Program-made: the position numbers and the translations under genes
Shown: piece after piece, positions 53,052 to 64,000 of the stretch
How the letters are laid out: each line of letters starts with the position of its first letter
Numbering within the stretch: the first letter of the stretch is position 1
Notes under the pieces: generated by a model
The model's input: only the letters and a program-made list of their open reading frames with translations
Databases searched by the model: none
What the model was told of the DNA's origin: nothing
Origin: Corythucha ciliata
Lineage: Eukaryota; Arthropoda; Insecta; Hemiptera; Tingidae
Reading direction: 5' to 3'
Assembly: GCA_038030265.1 (NCBI GenBank)
Contig: CM075937.1
Span: 6,014,001-6,078,000, forward strand
DNA: 64,000 bases

Positions 53052-56000
53052 ATGACGTATACAACGTCCACAGCTTTCGTCATTCTCGTCGTTGTTTTGA
53101 CAACGGCAACGAACTTGACGTCGTCGCAATTTCAAGACGACACCTACTGTTTGGCAACGGATGACGCTCCTTATCTTCATTTTGCGTCCAAGACGTCTTA
53201 TAAAATAGTCAAAGATAAAAAACCGTTGACACCGGTGCCGAGTAAGTTTCTTTATTTGGAATTATATATTTCTTTAAGTTCAAGTGAGGCGAACGACAAT
53301 GATTTGACATTTCCGTGAAATAACATTGACAGCATCTTCTTTTTGATCAACAGATGGTGGGAAGAGGGAGGGGGATCGTTGGAGGTGCTACGATTTAAAT
53401 TCAAGGTCGAAGGCATTATTTTTTAGTTAAAATTATTCACAGTGTTGATCGTGAAATCATTAGTGAGGAAATTATTTTGAAAAATTCTCAAAGATGTGCG
53501 TACAATGGAAAAATCATTGTTTTATTATAGAAACGTCAAATAGCGACGTTGTACAAAACGCTTGTGCATGACTCACAAGCACTGGAGCGTGTCTCCACCG
53601 ATGGGTGACTTCTTTTGAAAACTTTAGCCAAATTTTCTGAATAATAGCCTCATACGAGAACATCTTTTAAAAGTAAACTTCTTCCTAAAACGTTCAAATT
53701 TTTAAGAAACGACAGCGTTAAACAAATGAAATTTCATCCTTTTTTCAAACTATTTTGACTGAAAATCGCTTCACATCACCCAAGATAACGTCGGTGGTGG
53801 TGAGCGGGCGAGGGGAACGAACAGGAAACTTTGTGTGAAATTGCAATTCTAATCGGTCCAAAGGCTTCATTGGCGTGAACAAAAGTGATTGAAATTTTGT
53901 CAGGTCCGATTAGCAACACCCCCTCCCACCCTAGTTACGCAACGCGTCTGATTATTTGTGAATTTTTCCTGAACCCTGAACTATCAACCTTGACATTTAC
54001 CCACCTGAATTATTTCGCTAATTCTTTTTTTGTGAACTTATAAGGTCATATGCAAATGGGTGGAAATCAATGGAATAAGTGTTTTCTTCAAGTATGAACG
54101 TCATGACTAGCGTAGCGTTTCAATTTAGTAGAAAGGGGGGGGGGAGGGAATTCGTGGGTTTTATTTCAAGGGACAGTTATTTATGTAGTTATCTGGAATG
54201 TCTTGATGTATTGATTTCAATGTTGTCCCAATTGTCTGAGGCACCGAGGTGTTGAGCTTATGATCCCGAAATTTAAGCCTAGGTTGCCATGCCACGTGTA
54301 GATGTGTGTGTGCATGTATGTGGGGGGGGGGGGTTGCTGAAGTGCGCGGACCTCAATAAGTCAATACGCCACAGCTACAGGAGAGATTGTTTGGGCTAAA
54401 GATACTGGGATTTTCTCGGACACGAAAATTGTTCATTTAGGTCCTGTGGGGACTTGCCCCCTCCCATGTCCCCATCACCTTTATCAGAACCTCTGGTGAA
54501 GGTAATTATTGTGCCTCGGAAGACAGTTAATCGAGCTCAAGAAACTGGCGACTCATTAGGGTTGCCAAGACTCCCATTACTCGCCAAAATGATTTACAAC
54601 CAGTGGAGAAGAGTAGAAAATGAATGATTTGGTCCTCCACAGGGTCCCCCCCCCCCTGGCCAAAGCAGAAGGGCTCATCCCTCCCATCGCCTGATTGAAG
54701 GGGAAAATCGATTTGTCGCTAATATAGATACTCGAACTTTGTTTTTGAAAGAGCTAAATCTGCAAAATTGCTTTTTTCAACGAATCAACCCAGCAAAATT
54801 AGTTATTCGAACGAGTCATGCACCACAAAGTTGCTGTTTGGAATTAGTCGAAAGCGCGGATGCATCGACACCTGCGAAATTTGAATTTTTAGGTGAACCA
54901 ATTTATTTACCCACAAGTAAATAAAAACAAATTCATCAAACTCCATAAAATTGCCTTCCGAATGAGTCATAAGAGAGGGGGGGCGGTAATAGGCCAACCC
55001 CCCCCCCCTTTTCTTTTTTTTGAAAGCAACAGAATTGTTTTTTGGGCCGAATTAGTCCCGCAAAACTGAGCAGACTCAGCGGAGTTTTGGTTCATTCAGG
55101 GAGCCAGCCCACCGAAATTGAGTTTTTGAGGTTGAACGAGCCAAATCCGCGAGATAGTTTTTTTGAATGGGCCAAACCCGGCGAAATTTTGTTTTTTTTA
55201 GGGGGACCATTCAGAATTGGTCTTTAAAATGTCCTGACACGCTAGAACCTTTGGAAAACAAAACTGGGAAATTCTGTGAGGTTGGCTTTTTATGAGGAAG
55301 CTTCCAAGAGGAAGAAAGAGTCAAACCGGCGAATTTATTTTTATACGGCGCCAGAGGCTAAGGCCCGTATGCTAAGTCGTTCCTCGAAGTTCCCTCCACC
55401 TCAAAGCTCCCTCACAAACTTGGAAAAATTATAAAATAACATGTGATTCTACAGTTTGCGAGGAAGGTTGGAGTAGAGGAAATTTCCAGGAACGACTTAG
55501 CGTACGGGCCTAAATTTCGTTATTGAATTAGCCAAAATTATAGGTTCTGCGTCAAATCCGTACGAATAACGAGATGTTAAACTAAGTCCAACCGTGGAGA
55601 AAGGTGGCAATAAACATGGTCTTTGTCACACTTGCACGGAATAGATGAGGATGAATGCTTGTTTCTGGTTCAGGAAGTGATTAAGGTGGTAAAGAGGGGA
55701 AAATGCAATGAGGGGGGTAAGTAGACTTAAGCCGTTATTGGCACGATTTGGGCAAAGTATTAAGATTCTTCTTGAAAAAACAAAAGACTTGTCTACTTTG
55801 AAAGGAATCATGAATCATCAATCATGCAGTCTTCATTCCTGAAACACCAAAATTACCATAACCCTAAATCCAAAAAAATTATTCGTCGCACGTAATCAAT
55901 AATCAACCCTCAGCCCACACCGAGTAACCTTCAACTACTGACCCTTATCCATCAACGACTACAACCATCAATCGTCACTCAATTTTCAATCCTCCTTCTA

Positions 56001-59000
56001 TCATTCGTCTTCGTTCTTTCATTCAAAAAATCACAAAAAAAAAAAAAAAAATGTTACTAAATAGTCCAAAGTAAAGCACAATGAGTATACTTGGGTCGAA
56101 AAAGGGCGATTTTAGGACCTTCGACCATTTTAGAACAACAATTTCGATAGGCTGTAGCCCGTTCCATATTCGTCGTGGAAAACTACTTTACATACAAAAG
56201 TTGTAGGAAATTTAATGCTCAACAAGTTTTGTGAGTGAAGATTTTCCGCGAAAGTAACTCATTTTCGGGATATTTAGAAGAAACTAAAAGAAGTGCCAAA
56301 ACATTTGGGCTGACAAAAATTGTACGAGCTTTTCAGAGTTAGCATTTTTTTTTCTCGAACACTTCTGACCTATAAATACAAGATGACAAAAATCCCGCAG
56401 TCTTCATTCCTCAAACACCGACATTTTCATAACTTTAAATCCAAAATTGTGCATCGCACATAATCAATAATCAATCCTCAGTCCACATCGACTAATCTTC
56501 AATTACCGACTCTTATCCATCAACGACTATAACCATCAATGTCACTCAATTTTTCAATCCTCTTTCAATTGTTTGTCTTCGTTCTTTCATACCAAAAAAT
56601 CAAAAAATAGAAAACAGTCCAAAATGCAATACTTAGTCGAAAACAGGCGATTTTAGGTCCTTTGACCATTTTGAAACAACAATTTTGAAAGGGCTGTAGC
56701 CCGTTCCATATTCATCCTGGAAAACTACTTTACATACAAAATTTGTTGGAAATTTAACGCTCAACAAGTTTTGTGAGTGAAGATTTTCCTCTAAAGTAAC
56801 TCATTTTCGGGATATTTAGAAGAAACTAAAAGAAGTGCTAAAAAATGTCGGTTTTTGGGCTGCCCAAAAAATTGTACGAGCTTTTCAGAGTTAGCATTTT
56901 TTTTTTTTTTTTTCGAACACTTCTGACCTACACATACAAGATGGCAAAAAAAATGCCCGTAGGTAACATGGAAGTGAAAGGGGTTTGTTTTCGGCAACGT
57001 TGTACTCAATTCGCATGGAAATTGTACGAGAAATCCGAACAAAATAGTTAGAACATTCCAGAACCAATTGTTTCGAAGTTAATACCGAAAATATTATTCC
57101 GCTACGGGGAGAACATGACTGGGAAATGATTTTCCTTCAAAACAAAGGTCATATTCACGTTTTTCATACCAAGAAACCACTAGATTTCGATTACTATGTA
57201 ATTCTGTGGCAAATAATTTTTGACGTGGTCACGCCAAGTTTTTTTTTTCGGGTACAAATATTTGCAAATAAGATACAAAGGGGCTCACGCGGCCTTTTTC
57301 CCCCCAATTTCGACCGTCATTTTGTGCTAAAAACGACGATTTTGGCTACAAAGAAAGTTGAATTTTTCGGCTATATTGTGGTTAATTTGCAAGGAAATTT
57401 CACGAGGAATCCGAAAAAAATTCTGGAATCACTTGTTGTGAAGTTATATCCAAAAACGACATTTCGGTACGAGGAGAACATGTCCGATAAATGATTTTTT
57501 CTCAAAACAAAGGCCAGATTTGTGCTTCTCATATTAAGAAATAGCCAGGTTTTCATTTTCGTGCAATTTGTCGAAAAAAAAAAGCGACAGACCGACGGCA
57601 TGCCGAAAACCACTTTTTTCAACTTTTCCGAGGTTGTACATTATGAATGTGATGTCAGCTCGGACTCGATTTTTTTCACGAACCTTCAAGGTCTAAAATT
57701 CTCTCTCCATGATAGTTCTGTTCCTGAAGTTGCAAATAGTGTTAGACGGGTTTTTAGCAAACAGATTAGAAATGAATTCGTGAATATTTGCAGTACAATT
57801 TGCTGGGAATACTACTCAGATATTCAAAGGTCTTTTGATGAAGCTGGTAGATGGAGCTGGTAGATAGAGCTTGTAGATGGAGCTGGTAGATAGAGCTGGT
57901 AGATGGACCTGGTAGATGGAGCTGGTAGATGGAGCTGGTAGATGAAGCTGGTAGATGGACCTGGTAGATACAGCTGGTAGATGGCGCTCGTAGATGAAGC
58001 TGGTAAATGGAGCTGGTGGATGGAGCTGGTAGATAGAGCTGGTAGATGAAGCTGGTAGATAGAGCTGGTAGATGGAGCTGGTAGATGGAGCTGGTAGATG
58101 GAGCTGGTAGATGGAGCTGGTAGATGGAGCTGGTGGATGGACCTGGTAGATGGAGCTGGTAGATGGAGCTGGTAGATGGAGCTGGTAGATGAAGCTGGTA
58201 GATGGAGCTGGTGGATGGAGCTGGTAGATAGAGCTGGTAGATGGAGCTGGTAGATGGAGCTGGTAGATGGAGCTGGTAGATGGAGCTGGTAGATAGAGCT
58301 TGTAGATAGAGCTGGTAGATAGAGCTGGTAGATGGAGCTGGTAGATGGCGCTGGTAAATGGAGCTGGTAAATGGAGCTGGTGGATGGAGCTGGTAGATAG
58401 AGCTGGTAGATGAAGCTGGTAGATAGAGCTGGTAGATGGAGCTGGTAGATGGACCTGGTAGATGGAGCTGGTAGATGAAGCTGGTAGATGGAGCTGGTGG
58501 ATGGACCTGGTAGATAGAGCTTGTAGATGGAGCTGGTAGATAGAACTGGTAGATGGAGCTGGTAGATGGAGCTGGTGGATGGAGCTGGTAGATGGCGCTC
58601 GTAGATGAAGCTGGTAGATGAAGCTGATAAACGGAGCTGGTGGATGGAGCTGGTAGATAGAGCTGGTAGATGAAGCTGGTAGATGGAGCTGGTGGATAGA
58701 GCTGGTAGATGGAGCTGGTAGATGGAGCTGGTAGATGGAGCTGGTAGATGGAGCTGGTAGATGGAGCTGGTAGATGAAGCTTGTAGATGGAGCTGGTGGA
58801 TGGACCTGGTAGATGGAGCTGGTAGATGAAGCTGGTAGATGAAGCTGGTAGATAGAGCTGGTAGATAGAGCTGGTAGATGGAGCTGGTAGATAGAGCTGG
58901 TAGATGGAGCTGGTGGATGGAGCTGGTAGATAGAGCTGGTAGATGAAGCTTGTAGATGAAGCTGGTAGATGGAGCTGGTAGATGGAGCTGGTAGATAGAG

Positions 59001-62000
59001 CTGGTAGATGAAGCTTGTAGATGGAGCTGGTAGATAGAGCTGGCAGATGGAGCTGGTGGATGGAGCTGGTGGATGGGCCTGGTAGATGAAGCTGGTAGGT
59101 AGAGCTGGTGGATGGAGCTGGTAGATGAATGTGACAGATGGAGCTGGTCGATAGATTATAACTTTTTTATAATAATTTTTTTTATATATTTGACGTTGTA
59201 TTTCCGAAGCGTCCGGTTTTGGGACATAAAAGCGGTAAAGATATATGGATATCCGAGGAGCTCGTGCAGATGAAAGGATGAACTTTTTCAGCGGTTAAGA
59301 AGGGCTAGAGTTACCAATTTTGTGGGAGATTGGAGAAGCTATAAGGAGGGAAAAAAGAGAATAAAAAGCGTGATGGAAGGTTACGTAGCTCCCCAAATGC
59401 GATAAAGACAATTTGGGAAATTGTTAAAGAGAAAGGTCCTGAGAGGGTTTAACTGTAAATGTTGGTAATAGGGTGTGCACTGAGCCCCTGGAATTAGCTG
59501 AGGCATTTAACGACTTCTTCATTGATGAGGTCAAAAAGGTGGCTGATAATTTCGATCGTTCTGAGCCATCCCGTGGAATATCCTCTCCAACCCCTCCAGG
59601 ATCTCCTTTGAACTTTAGCTTTACTCCAGTTTCAGTGGATGAGATCCATAGAACAATAATGAAAGTATGTAATAAAAATTCTGTTGGATTTGATGGCGTT
59701 CCTCGTCATGTTCTGTGTTCGGTTTCTTCAATTATCGGCCCAGTCCTGACTGACCTAGTAAACCAATCGTTTGAACTTGACATATTCCCTACTTCCCTGA
59801 AGTGTTCGAGGGTCATTCCAGTATATAAAAAAGGAGATCGGAGGGAAATAGGTAACTACAGACCAATATCCCTTCAGTCAGTGTTTGCGAAGGTTTTTGA
59901 AAGCATAGCTCATAAGCAGTTGCTGGCGTTCCTAGAAGAAAACAACTTACTGAAGAAATGCCAGCATGGCTTCCGCCAGTCAAAGTCAACAATTACGGCA
60001 ATGTATGACTTTATATATCATTTATTCCAGCAGATTGATAAGGGAAATTACGTACACGGGGTATTTTATGATTTGTCCAAAGCTTTTGATGTCATAGATC
60101 ATCGTATTCTGTTGAATAAGCTAGAGGTTTTGGGGGTGAGAGGGATGGAGCCTGGTTTGAGTCATATCTGGCAAATAGGGAGCAGGTTGTGTCCATCACT
60201 GGGCTGTACGAATAATGGCGAGCAAGCTGAGCATTTTTCTTCTAGGAAGAAAGTTGGTTGCGGTGTTCCCCAGGGTTCTATTCTGAGGCCCCTATTGTTT
60301 TTTTTGTGTGTGAACGACTTGCCGGATGTTGTGTCTGAGGGTGAACTGGGGCTTTTTGCGGATGATATTGCGCTTGTTGCTTACTCGAGTGATCCAGTTC
60401 AATGTGCGGAAAGGCTTATTGGCTGTAATAACAGCATAGTTAAGTGGTGCTCGAATAATAAATTGCTCGAAAACACATTTGTTGAATTTTGGTGTGACCA
60501 GGTGCAAGTCCATGGAACTCCTCGTTCAGCTAAACAACACTAGTGTTCCTTCACTCGCAGCCATAAGATTTCTGGGGTTGGAAATGTCCAGTGGCCTACG
60601 TTGGGGGTGTCATGTAGACAATTTGAGGAAAAAATTGATTCCGACTTTATATTGTATGCTAAAACTGCTTGAGGTTCTGCCTGTTGATGCGCTTAGGCAG
60701 ATATATTTTTCAATTTTTCAGTCGAGAGCTCAATATGCTATAATTTTCTGGGGAAACTCGCCCGCGGCGCAAAGTATTTTCTTAGTGCAGAAGAGGATTG
60801 TTAGGCTGATGATGAAAAGACCCCCGAAGATTATGAAAATGATATGATGACAATCCTTTATCATACCATTGTATGCATTGAACGAAGGAGCTATGTAATA
60901 ATAATAATAATAATAATATTAATAACATCAAATTAAAAAAAAAATCAACAAAAAAACAAAAACCTCTGGTCTCCTGACGGGTTTCATGACCAGATTTACT
61001 CACCCATCGGATTCTCCCACCAATGGCTAAATAATTATTTATTCTCGATAGACATGAAAGAACTTGGAAATAAAAAGGCTTGCGGTTATGAATATTCACA
61101 AGAGGAAAGCCGCGGCACGACAAATAATTTATGACAGTCACACACTTCAAGCCTTGTTTTTTCATGTTCTGAGATTATCTGTCGTGTCTAGTTCTTTGTG
61201 TTTATGTTATGAGCGTTCCAGTTTTTTTGTTTTTTTTTTAAATATATCGTCACTAAACTAACTTTTCTGTTATTTAGACTGTAAACCTGAAGCGTTTTGG
61301 GCGTTAATCAGGCACGGGACACGATATCCAGGTCATCTTTCTCCAGAATTGACGTCGATCAGAGATACAATTCTAAGAAATCATGAAATCGATCACAGTG
61401 AGTGTCAAGTAGAATTCAATCGCTAATTTGTTTTTTTGTTGATTTTTAATCAAAATCCAAGGCGGCGAACTCTGCTACGAGGATTTGGACAATTTAAAAA
61501 GGTGGACGTACAGGTTCCATCCCGATGACAGAGACCAGTTGACCAGTGAGGGTCGAAGCGATTTGAAACTTTTGGCCGGGTCCTTGAGGCTTAATTTCCC
61601 CGAGTTTTTCAATCAAACCAGCCAGGACAAGTTCAAAGTAAGAACAATTTCGTTCGATTGTTCAAAAAAAAAAAAACAAAAAAAAATTGTTTCGCAGATA
61701 AGATTTTCAACGCAAGCGCGAACAAAAGACAGCGCCCAGGCTTTTATGGACGGTTTGGGAGTTTCTTGGCCTTTGTCCGATTCAGAAATTGACACCCAGC
61801 TCAGGGTGAATAACGCTGTGACCAATTTACACAAAATTGGAATAACCATGGATGCGTGGGGGGGGGGTAATTACAGCCAGAAGCGAACTGTTCATCTTGG
61901 CAAGAGCATGAAAGTCAACCGATCGAAGAACTAGAGAAATATAAGGCAGGGCCTGAGGTGGCTGCAGTATTAAAACGTGTTTCTCATAGGCTGGGATTTA

Positions 62001-62923
62001 GATATGAGCTGAAATTCGGTATGCTTGTAGCATTAAAGATTGAAATTAACATTTATTAATCAATTCAATTCTGATAGACTTGGTCAACCAATTTTATGAC
62101 CAGTGCAGATACGACAAAGCGATATTTTACGATGAAACCTCCCCATGGTGTGCAGCATTCACGAGTGAAGACTTAAAGGTGAAGATTTAGTATGTGTTAA
62201 CGAATTCCTGAGCTTGTTTTGTTGTTGTGAAGGTAATGGAATACGCAAATGACTTGTACTACTACTACAATTCGGGTTACGGTAGCAGTCTGACAATGAA
62301 AATGGGGTGCCCACTCGTCAAGGAGCTCATGGATACGTTCGAGTAAAACTTTAAAATTCGTTTAATCCCACCCAAACAAAGTCGACATAATTTGTGTCAA
62401 TTAAGGGCCATTTCACATTCGAACGGTACCGGCGATGTCCCAACGGTAACGCTCAATTTCGCCCACTCCCTCGTCCTTCGCTCAGTTCTCGTTCGCCTCG
62501 GCATGGCCAAAGACGCCGAGCCACCGCGGCACAACAATCGAAACGCCAACCGTCAGTGGAGAACTTCAATACTGTCACCGTTTACCGGCAATGTTTACGC
62601 CGTACTTTACAGGTAACCCACCCCCACCACCACCACGCCCTACAATATAATTATGGATCTAACAAGTTTGAAACATCTGTCTCGTCAGGTGTACTCCCAA
62701 CGATAAATTCCGCCTGATGTTTTTCGTCAACGAGCACCTCATTTCATACGCGGGCTGTAACGTCGGCCTGTGCGACTGGACGTTCATTTACGACCGATTC
62801 GCTCCCTACGTCGACGGAAAAACGTGCAATTTAGGGTTTTGCTCACAAACAGGAGCTTCCTCGCGACTGGCAGTAAAGTTCTACCTGACCATGTTACTGT
62901 CACTCGCTCTTATTCACTTTTAG
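53052..62923 (+). CDS. Multiple inositol polyphosphate phosphatase 1-like
   Basis: Nine exons join in phase: 53052-53241, 61278-61397, 61462-61637, 61698-61805, 61877-62018, 62078-62178, 62233-62342, 62406-62612 and 62689-62923 (462 aa; human MINPP1 is about 487). A signal peptide opens the protein (MTYTTSTAFVILVVVLTTAT). The histidine phosphatase motif RHGTRYP lies at residues 75-81. Family blocks follow: LTSEGRSDLKLLAGSL, TKDSAQAFMDGL, YKAGPEVAAVLKRV, SPWCAAF and RTSILSPF. The second motif, usually HAE, is HSL at 336-338. A hydrophobic C-terminus (FYLTMLLSLALIHF) suggests a GPI anchor. Members remove phosphates from inositol hexakisphosphate and related compounds in the secretory route or outside the cell. 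Intron 1 is 8.0 kb; the others are 55-79 bp. Confidence 0.9.
53242..55825. other. MINPP1-like intron 1, first part
   Basis: Mostly single-copy-looking intron with G/C homopolymers (54134, 54320, 54650, 55000). Between about 54720 and 55230 a loose repeat recurs (AACCCAGCAAAATTAG, AGTCCCGCAAAACTGAG, AGCCCACCGAAATTGAG). A similar pattern appears near 25850-26200. Confidence 0.4.
55826..56970 (+). repeat. Tandem duplication of ~571 bp
   Basis: GCAGTCTTCATTCCT starts both copies (55826 and 56397). Shared blocks include TCAATAATCAA with TTATCCATCAACGACTA, GCTGTAGCCCGTTCCATATT, and TGTGAGTGAAGATTTTCC followed by ATTTTCGGGATATTTAGAAG. The copies are clearly diverged. Confidence 0.8.
56995..57550 (+). 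repeat. Diverged direct repeat, ~370 bp apart
   Basis: Blocks ending in GAGAACATG with TTCTCAAAACAAAGG recur at about 57055-57180 and 57424-57545, together with a preceding CGAGAAATCCGAA/CGAGGAATCCGAA block. Confidence 0.55.
57838..59150 (+). repeat. 13-bp minisatellite in MINPP1-like intron 1
   Basis: The unit GTAGATGGAGCTG is repeated roughly 100 times. Variants are at fixed positions (GATAGAGCTG, GATGAAGCTG, GATGGACCTG, GGTGGATGG). Strings of the same variants recur together, which suggests higher-order duplication of several units at a time. Confidence 0.92.
59160..60922 (+). mobile_element. LINE F, CR1/Jockey-like fragment in MINPP1-like intron 1
   Basis: A 5'-truncated plus-strand LINE with the endonuclease-RT linker, most of RT and a TAA-repeat tail (ATAATAATAATAATAATAAT at 60898-60917). 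It starts close to the end of the minisatellite; a target duplication was not identified. Confidence 0.85.
59473..60847 (+). pseudogene. LINE F reverse transcriptase, frameshifted
   Basis: The first frame (to 60543) has the RT blocks NSVGFDGVPRHVL, NYRPISLQSVFAKVFE, CQHGFRQSKSTITAM, FYDLSKAFDVIDH, GVPQGSILRPLLF and LFADDIALVAYSS. A frameshift near 60480 moves the rest into a second frame (60479-60847), with AIRFLGLEMSSGLRW and VDALRQIYFSIFQSRAQYAI. The tail is missing after residue RPPK. It is inactive. Confidence 0.88.
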
Positions 62924-63670
62924 ACTGCCTTTTTTATGAAAAAAGAGGATATTTTTATACAAAAAAAACAACAAAAAACATAATGAAGTGTCACCATTTC
63001 AACCTAAACACGTGAGGCTACAGATTCCAACTCATTTCTGTCTGAATCTTGAATAGTTCATCTCGAAATTGCCGATTTTAGAGCAGTAGCAATTGCATGT
63101 TTCATATTATTTCTAGTCAAACCGCGACAACATTAGTCAATAAACATTATTTATCCACGCAATAAAGCTCCAACAAACGCCTTTTCTATTTAATGACGGA
63201 CTCTCCCTGTATCCTAACTAATAGAGGAGTGAGGAAAACTAGTGAGTTTTCTCTGAGAGGTTAAAATGAGCCATACTGGGGGAACACGAGGTGGGAGGGG
63301 GGAGTCCTCTTAAAACGTGCCAAAGCGGCGAAAAACCCTTGAATCGTAGCTTGAAGTTTTAACCAGAGCGTATTATTCCGAAATGAAAAACTCTGTCAAT
63401 TATTGTTTCAACTGTAGGGCCATTTTAATAACCACAAAATGTACATTCAGGTGAAATTCGTACAAAACGAACAAAAATTGACTATAATAGTTCCTAAATT
63501 AATAATGTGGAGAATGGAAGGGACACGCACGAGGAATAGAGGAGGGGGTGGGTGTGTGTGCAACTGTTAGTGTATGTATATAATATATTATATAATAACT
63601 AGTAATCAAATTGAAGAACTTCAAACGTGAAAGATGAGAAAAAAAATCGCGAACGGAAACTGCATATCTT
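62924..63670. other. Convergent 3' region between MINPP1-like and RS-protein genes
   Basis: AATAAA-type signals near 63162 (plus) may serve the phosphatase gene. No other gene is seen. Confidence 0.45.
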
Positions 63671-64000
63671 TCAACGGTCTCGCCTCCTATCCCTTGAGCG
63701 TGACCGGTCACGGGATGATCGTCGCCCTCGTGACCTTGACCTCGATCTCGACCGTCTAAGAAAAAATGGCGATAACCCCCGCCGAAAATGTAAAAAAAAA
63801 ACCATCCCTCGAGATCACCCTAAAGAAGACGAGCGTCTTACCTAGAGGCGCGACTTTTGTACGAACGATCTCGACGATCACCACCACGGTCACGGTCACC
63901 GCGATCTCTGTAGTCGCGCTCGCCTCGGTCTCCTCCTCGCTCACCGCGATCACCACCGCGGTCACGATCCCTTCCTTCGGTTTTCCTTTGAGATCTTCTC
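63671..64000 (-). CDS. RS/RD-rich protein, C-terminal exons (splicing-factor-like), partial
   Basis: Two minus-strand exons join in phase: 63842 to beyond 64000, and 63671-63755 with the stop TGA at 63671-63673. The intron (63756-63841, 86 bp) has GT..AG ends. The upstream exon encodes alternating Arg/Asp/Gly (GRDRDRGGDRGERGGDRG) and the last exon an RS tail (RSRSRSRSRGRRSSRDRSRS, then RDRRRDR). Such tails occur in SR proteins, U1-70K, U2AF and related nuclear RNA-processing factors, where they mediate protein contacts and are phosphorylated. The diagnostic N-terminal domains are outside the window, so I give no name. Confidence 0.8.

Noticed and set aside
57838..59150. Repetitive protein encoded by the 13-bp minisatellite
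   Set aside because: The unit is not a multiple of three and introduces TAG stops in every pass.
61485..61934. 149-codon plus-strand open frame as a single exon
   Set aside because: It runs through introns 3 and 4 of the phosphatase gene; splicing at 61637/61698 and 61805/61877 restores conserved family sequence.
63756..63965. Val/Ala/Thr-rich minus-strand open frame
   Set aside because: It is the out-of-frame reading of the RD-rich exon and its intron; the RS frame ends in a proper spliced C-terminus.

Overview
The window reads as a gene-poor stretch of an arthropod nuclear genome, most likely an insect and possibly a hemipteran; the species call is an inference and is not certain. Support comes from GT-AG introns (many only 56-150 bp), an elevenin-type neuropeptide gene, a DUF4780-type ORF1 in an R1/LOA-like retrotransposon, a CsRn1-like Ty3/gypsy element and several hAT-like DNA elements. 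I see no bacterial operons, CRISPR arrays or rRNA, and recognised no tRNA by eye.

Five host genes could be assembled from exons with matching reading phases. (1) A small secreted elevenin-like neuropeptide precursor (+, 24800-25281, 3 exons). (2) A trypsin-fold serine protease (+, 40705-41857, 3 exons). (3) A TTC39-family tetratricopeptide protein (-, 42346-50261, 10 exons, 643 aa). (4) A multiple inositol polyphosphate phosphatase, MINPP1-like (+, 53052-62923, 9 exons, 462 aa). (5) The 3' end of an RS/RD-rich splicing-factor-like protein (-, 63671-64000, leaves the window). TTC39 and MINPP1 are divergent; MINPP1 and the RS gene are convergent. Nothing suggests that these genes work as one pathway.

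The rest is mostly mobile DNA. Bases 3391-15880 hold a nest of LINEs. Elements A and B lie head to tail inside a single perfect 17-bp target duplication, as a template jump between two RNAs during one insertion would produce. B was later hit by C and by D. Bases 16645-22628 hold a decayed CsRn1-like gypsy element with an extra inverted LTR, and its 5' LTR is split by a roughly 1.5-kb foldback element made of about 140-bp monomers. Bases 31969-35669 are a hAT-like element (14-bp TIRs, 8-bp TSD) that carries copia and gypsy fragments. Bases 36563-40179 are an R1/LOA-like LINE with the structure of a twin-primed 5' inversion.

The most unusual component is a degenerate repeat of about 30 bp. One half is GCTAATTCGCGG and the other is CTAAAATTGAGAAAAAG. 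It forms seven blocks totalling roughly 8 kb, occurs in both orientations, and sits inside or next to hAT-like termini. The large introns of TTC39 (5.2 kb) and MINPP1 (8.0 kb) hold much of the remaining repeat load, including a 13-bp minisatellite of about 1.3 kb.
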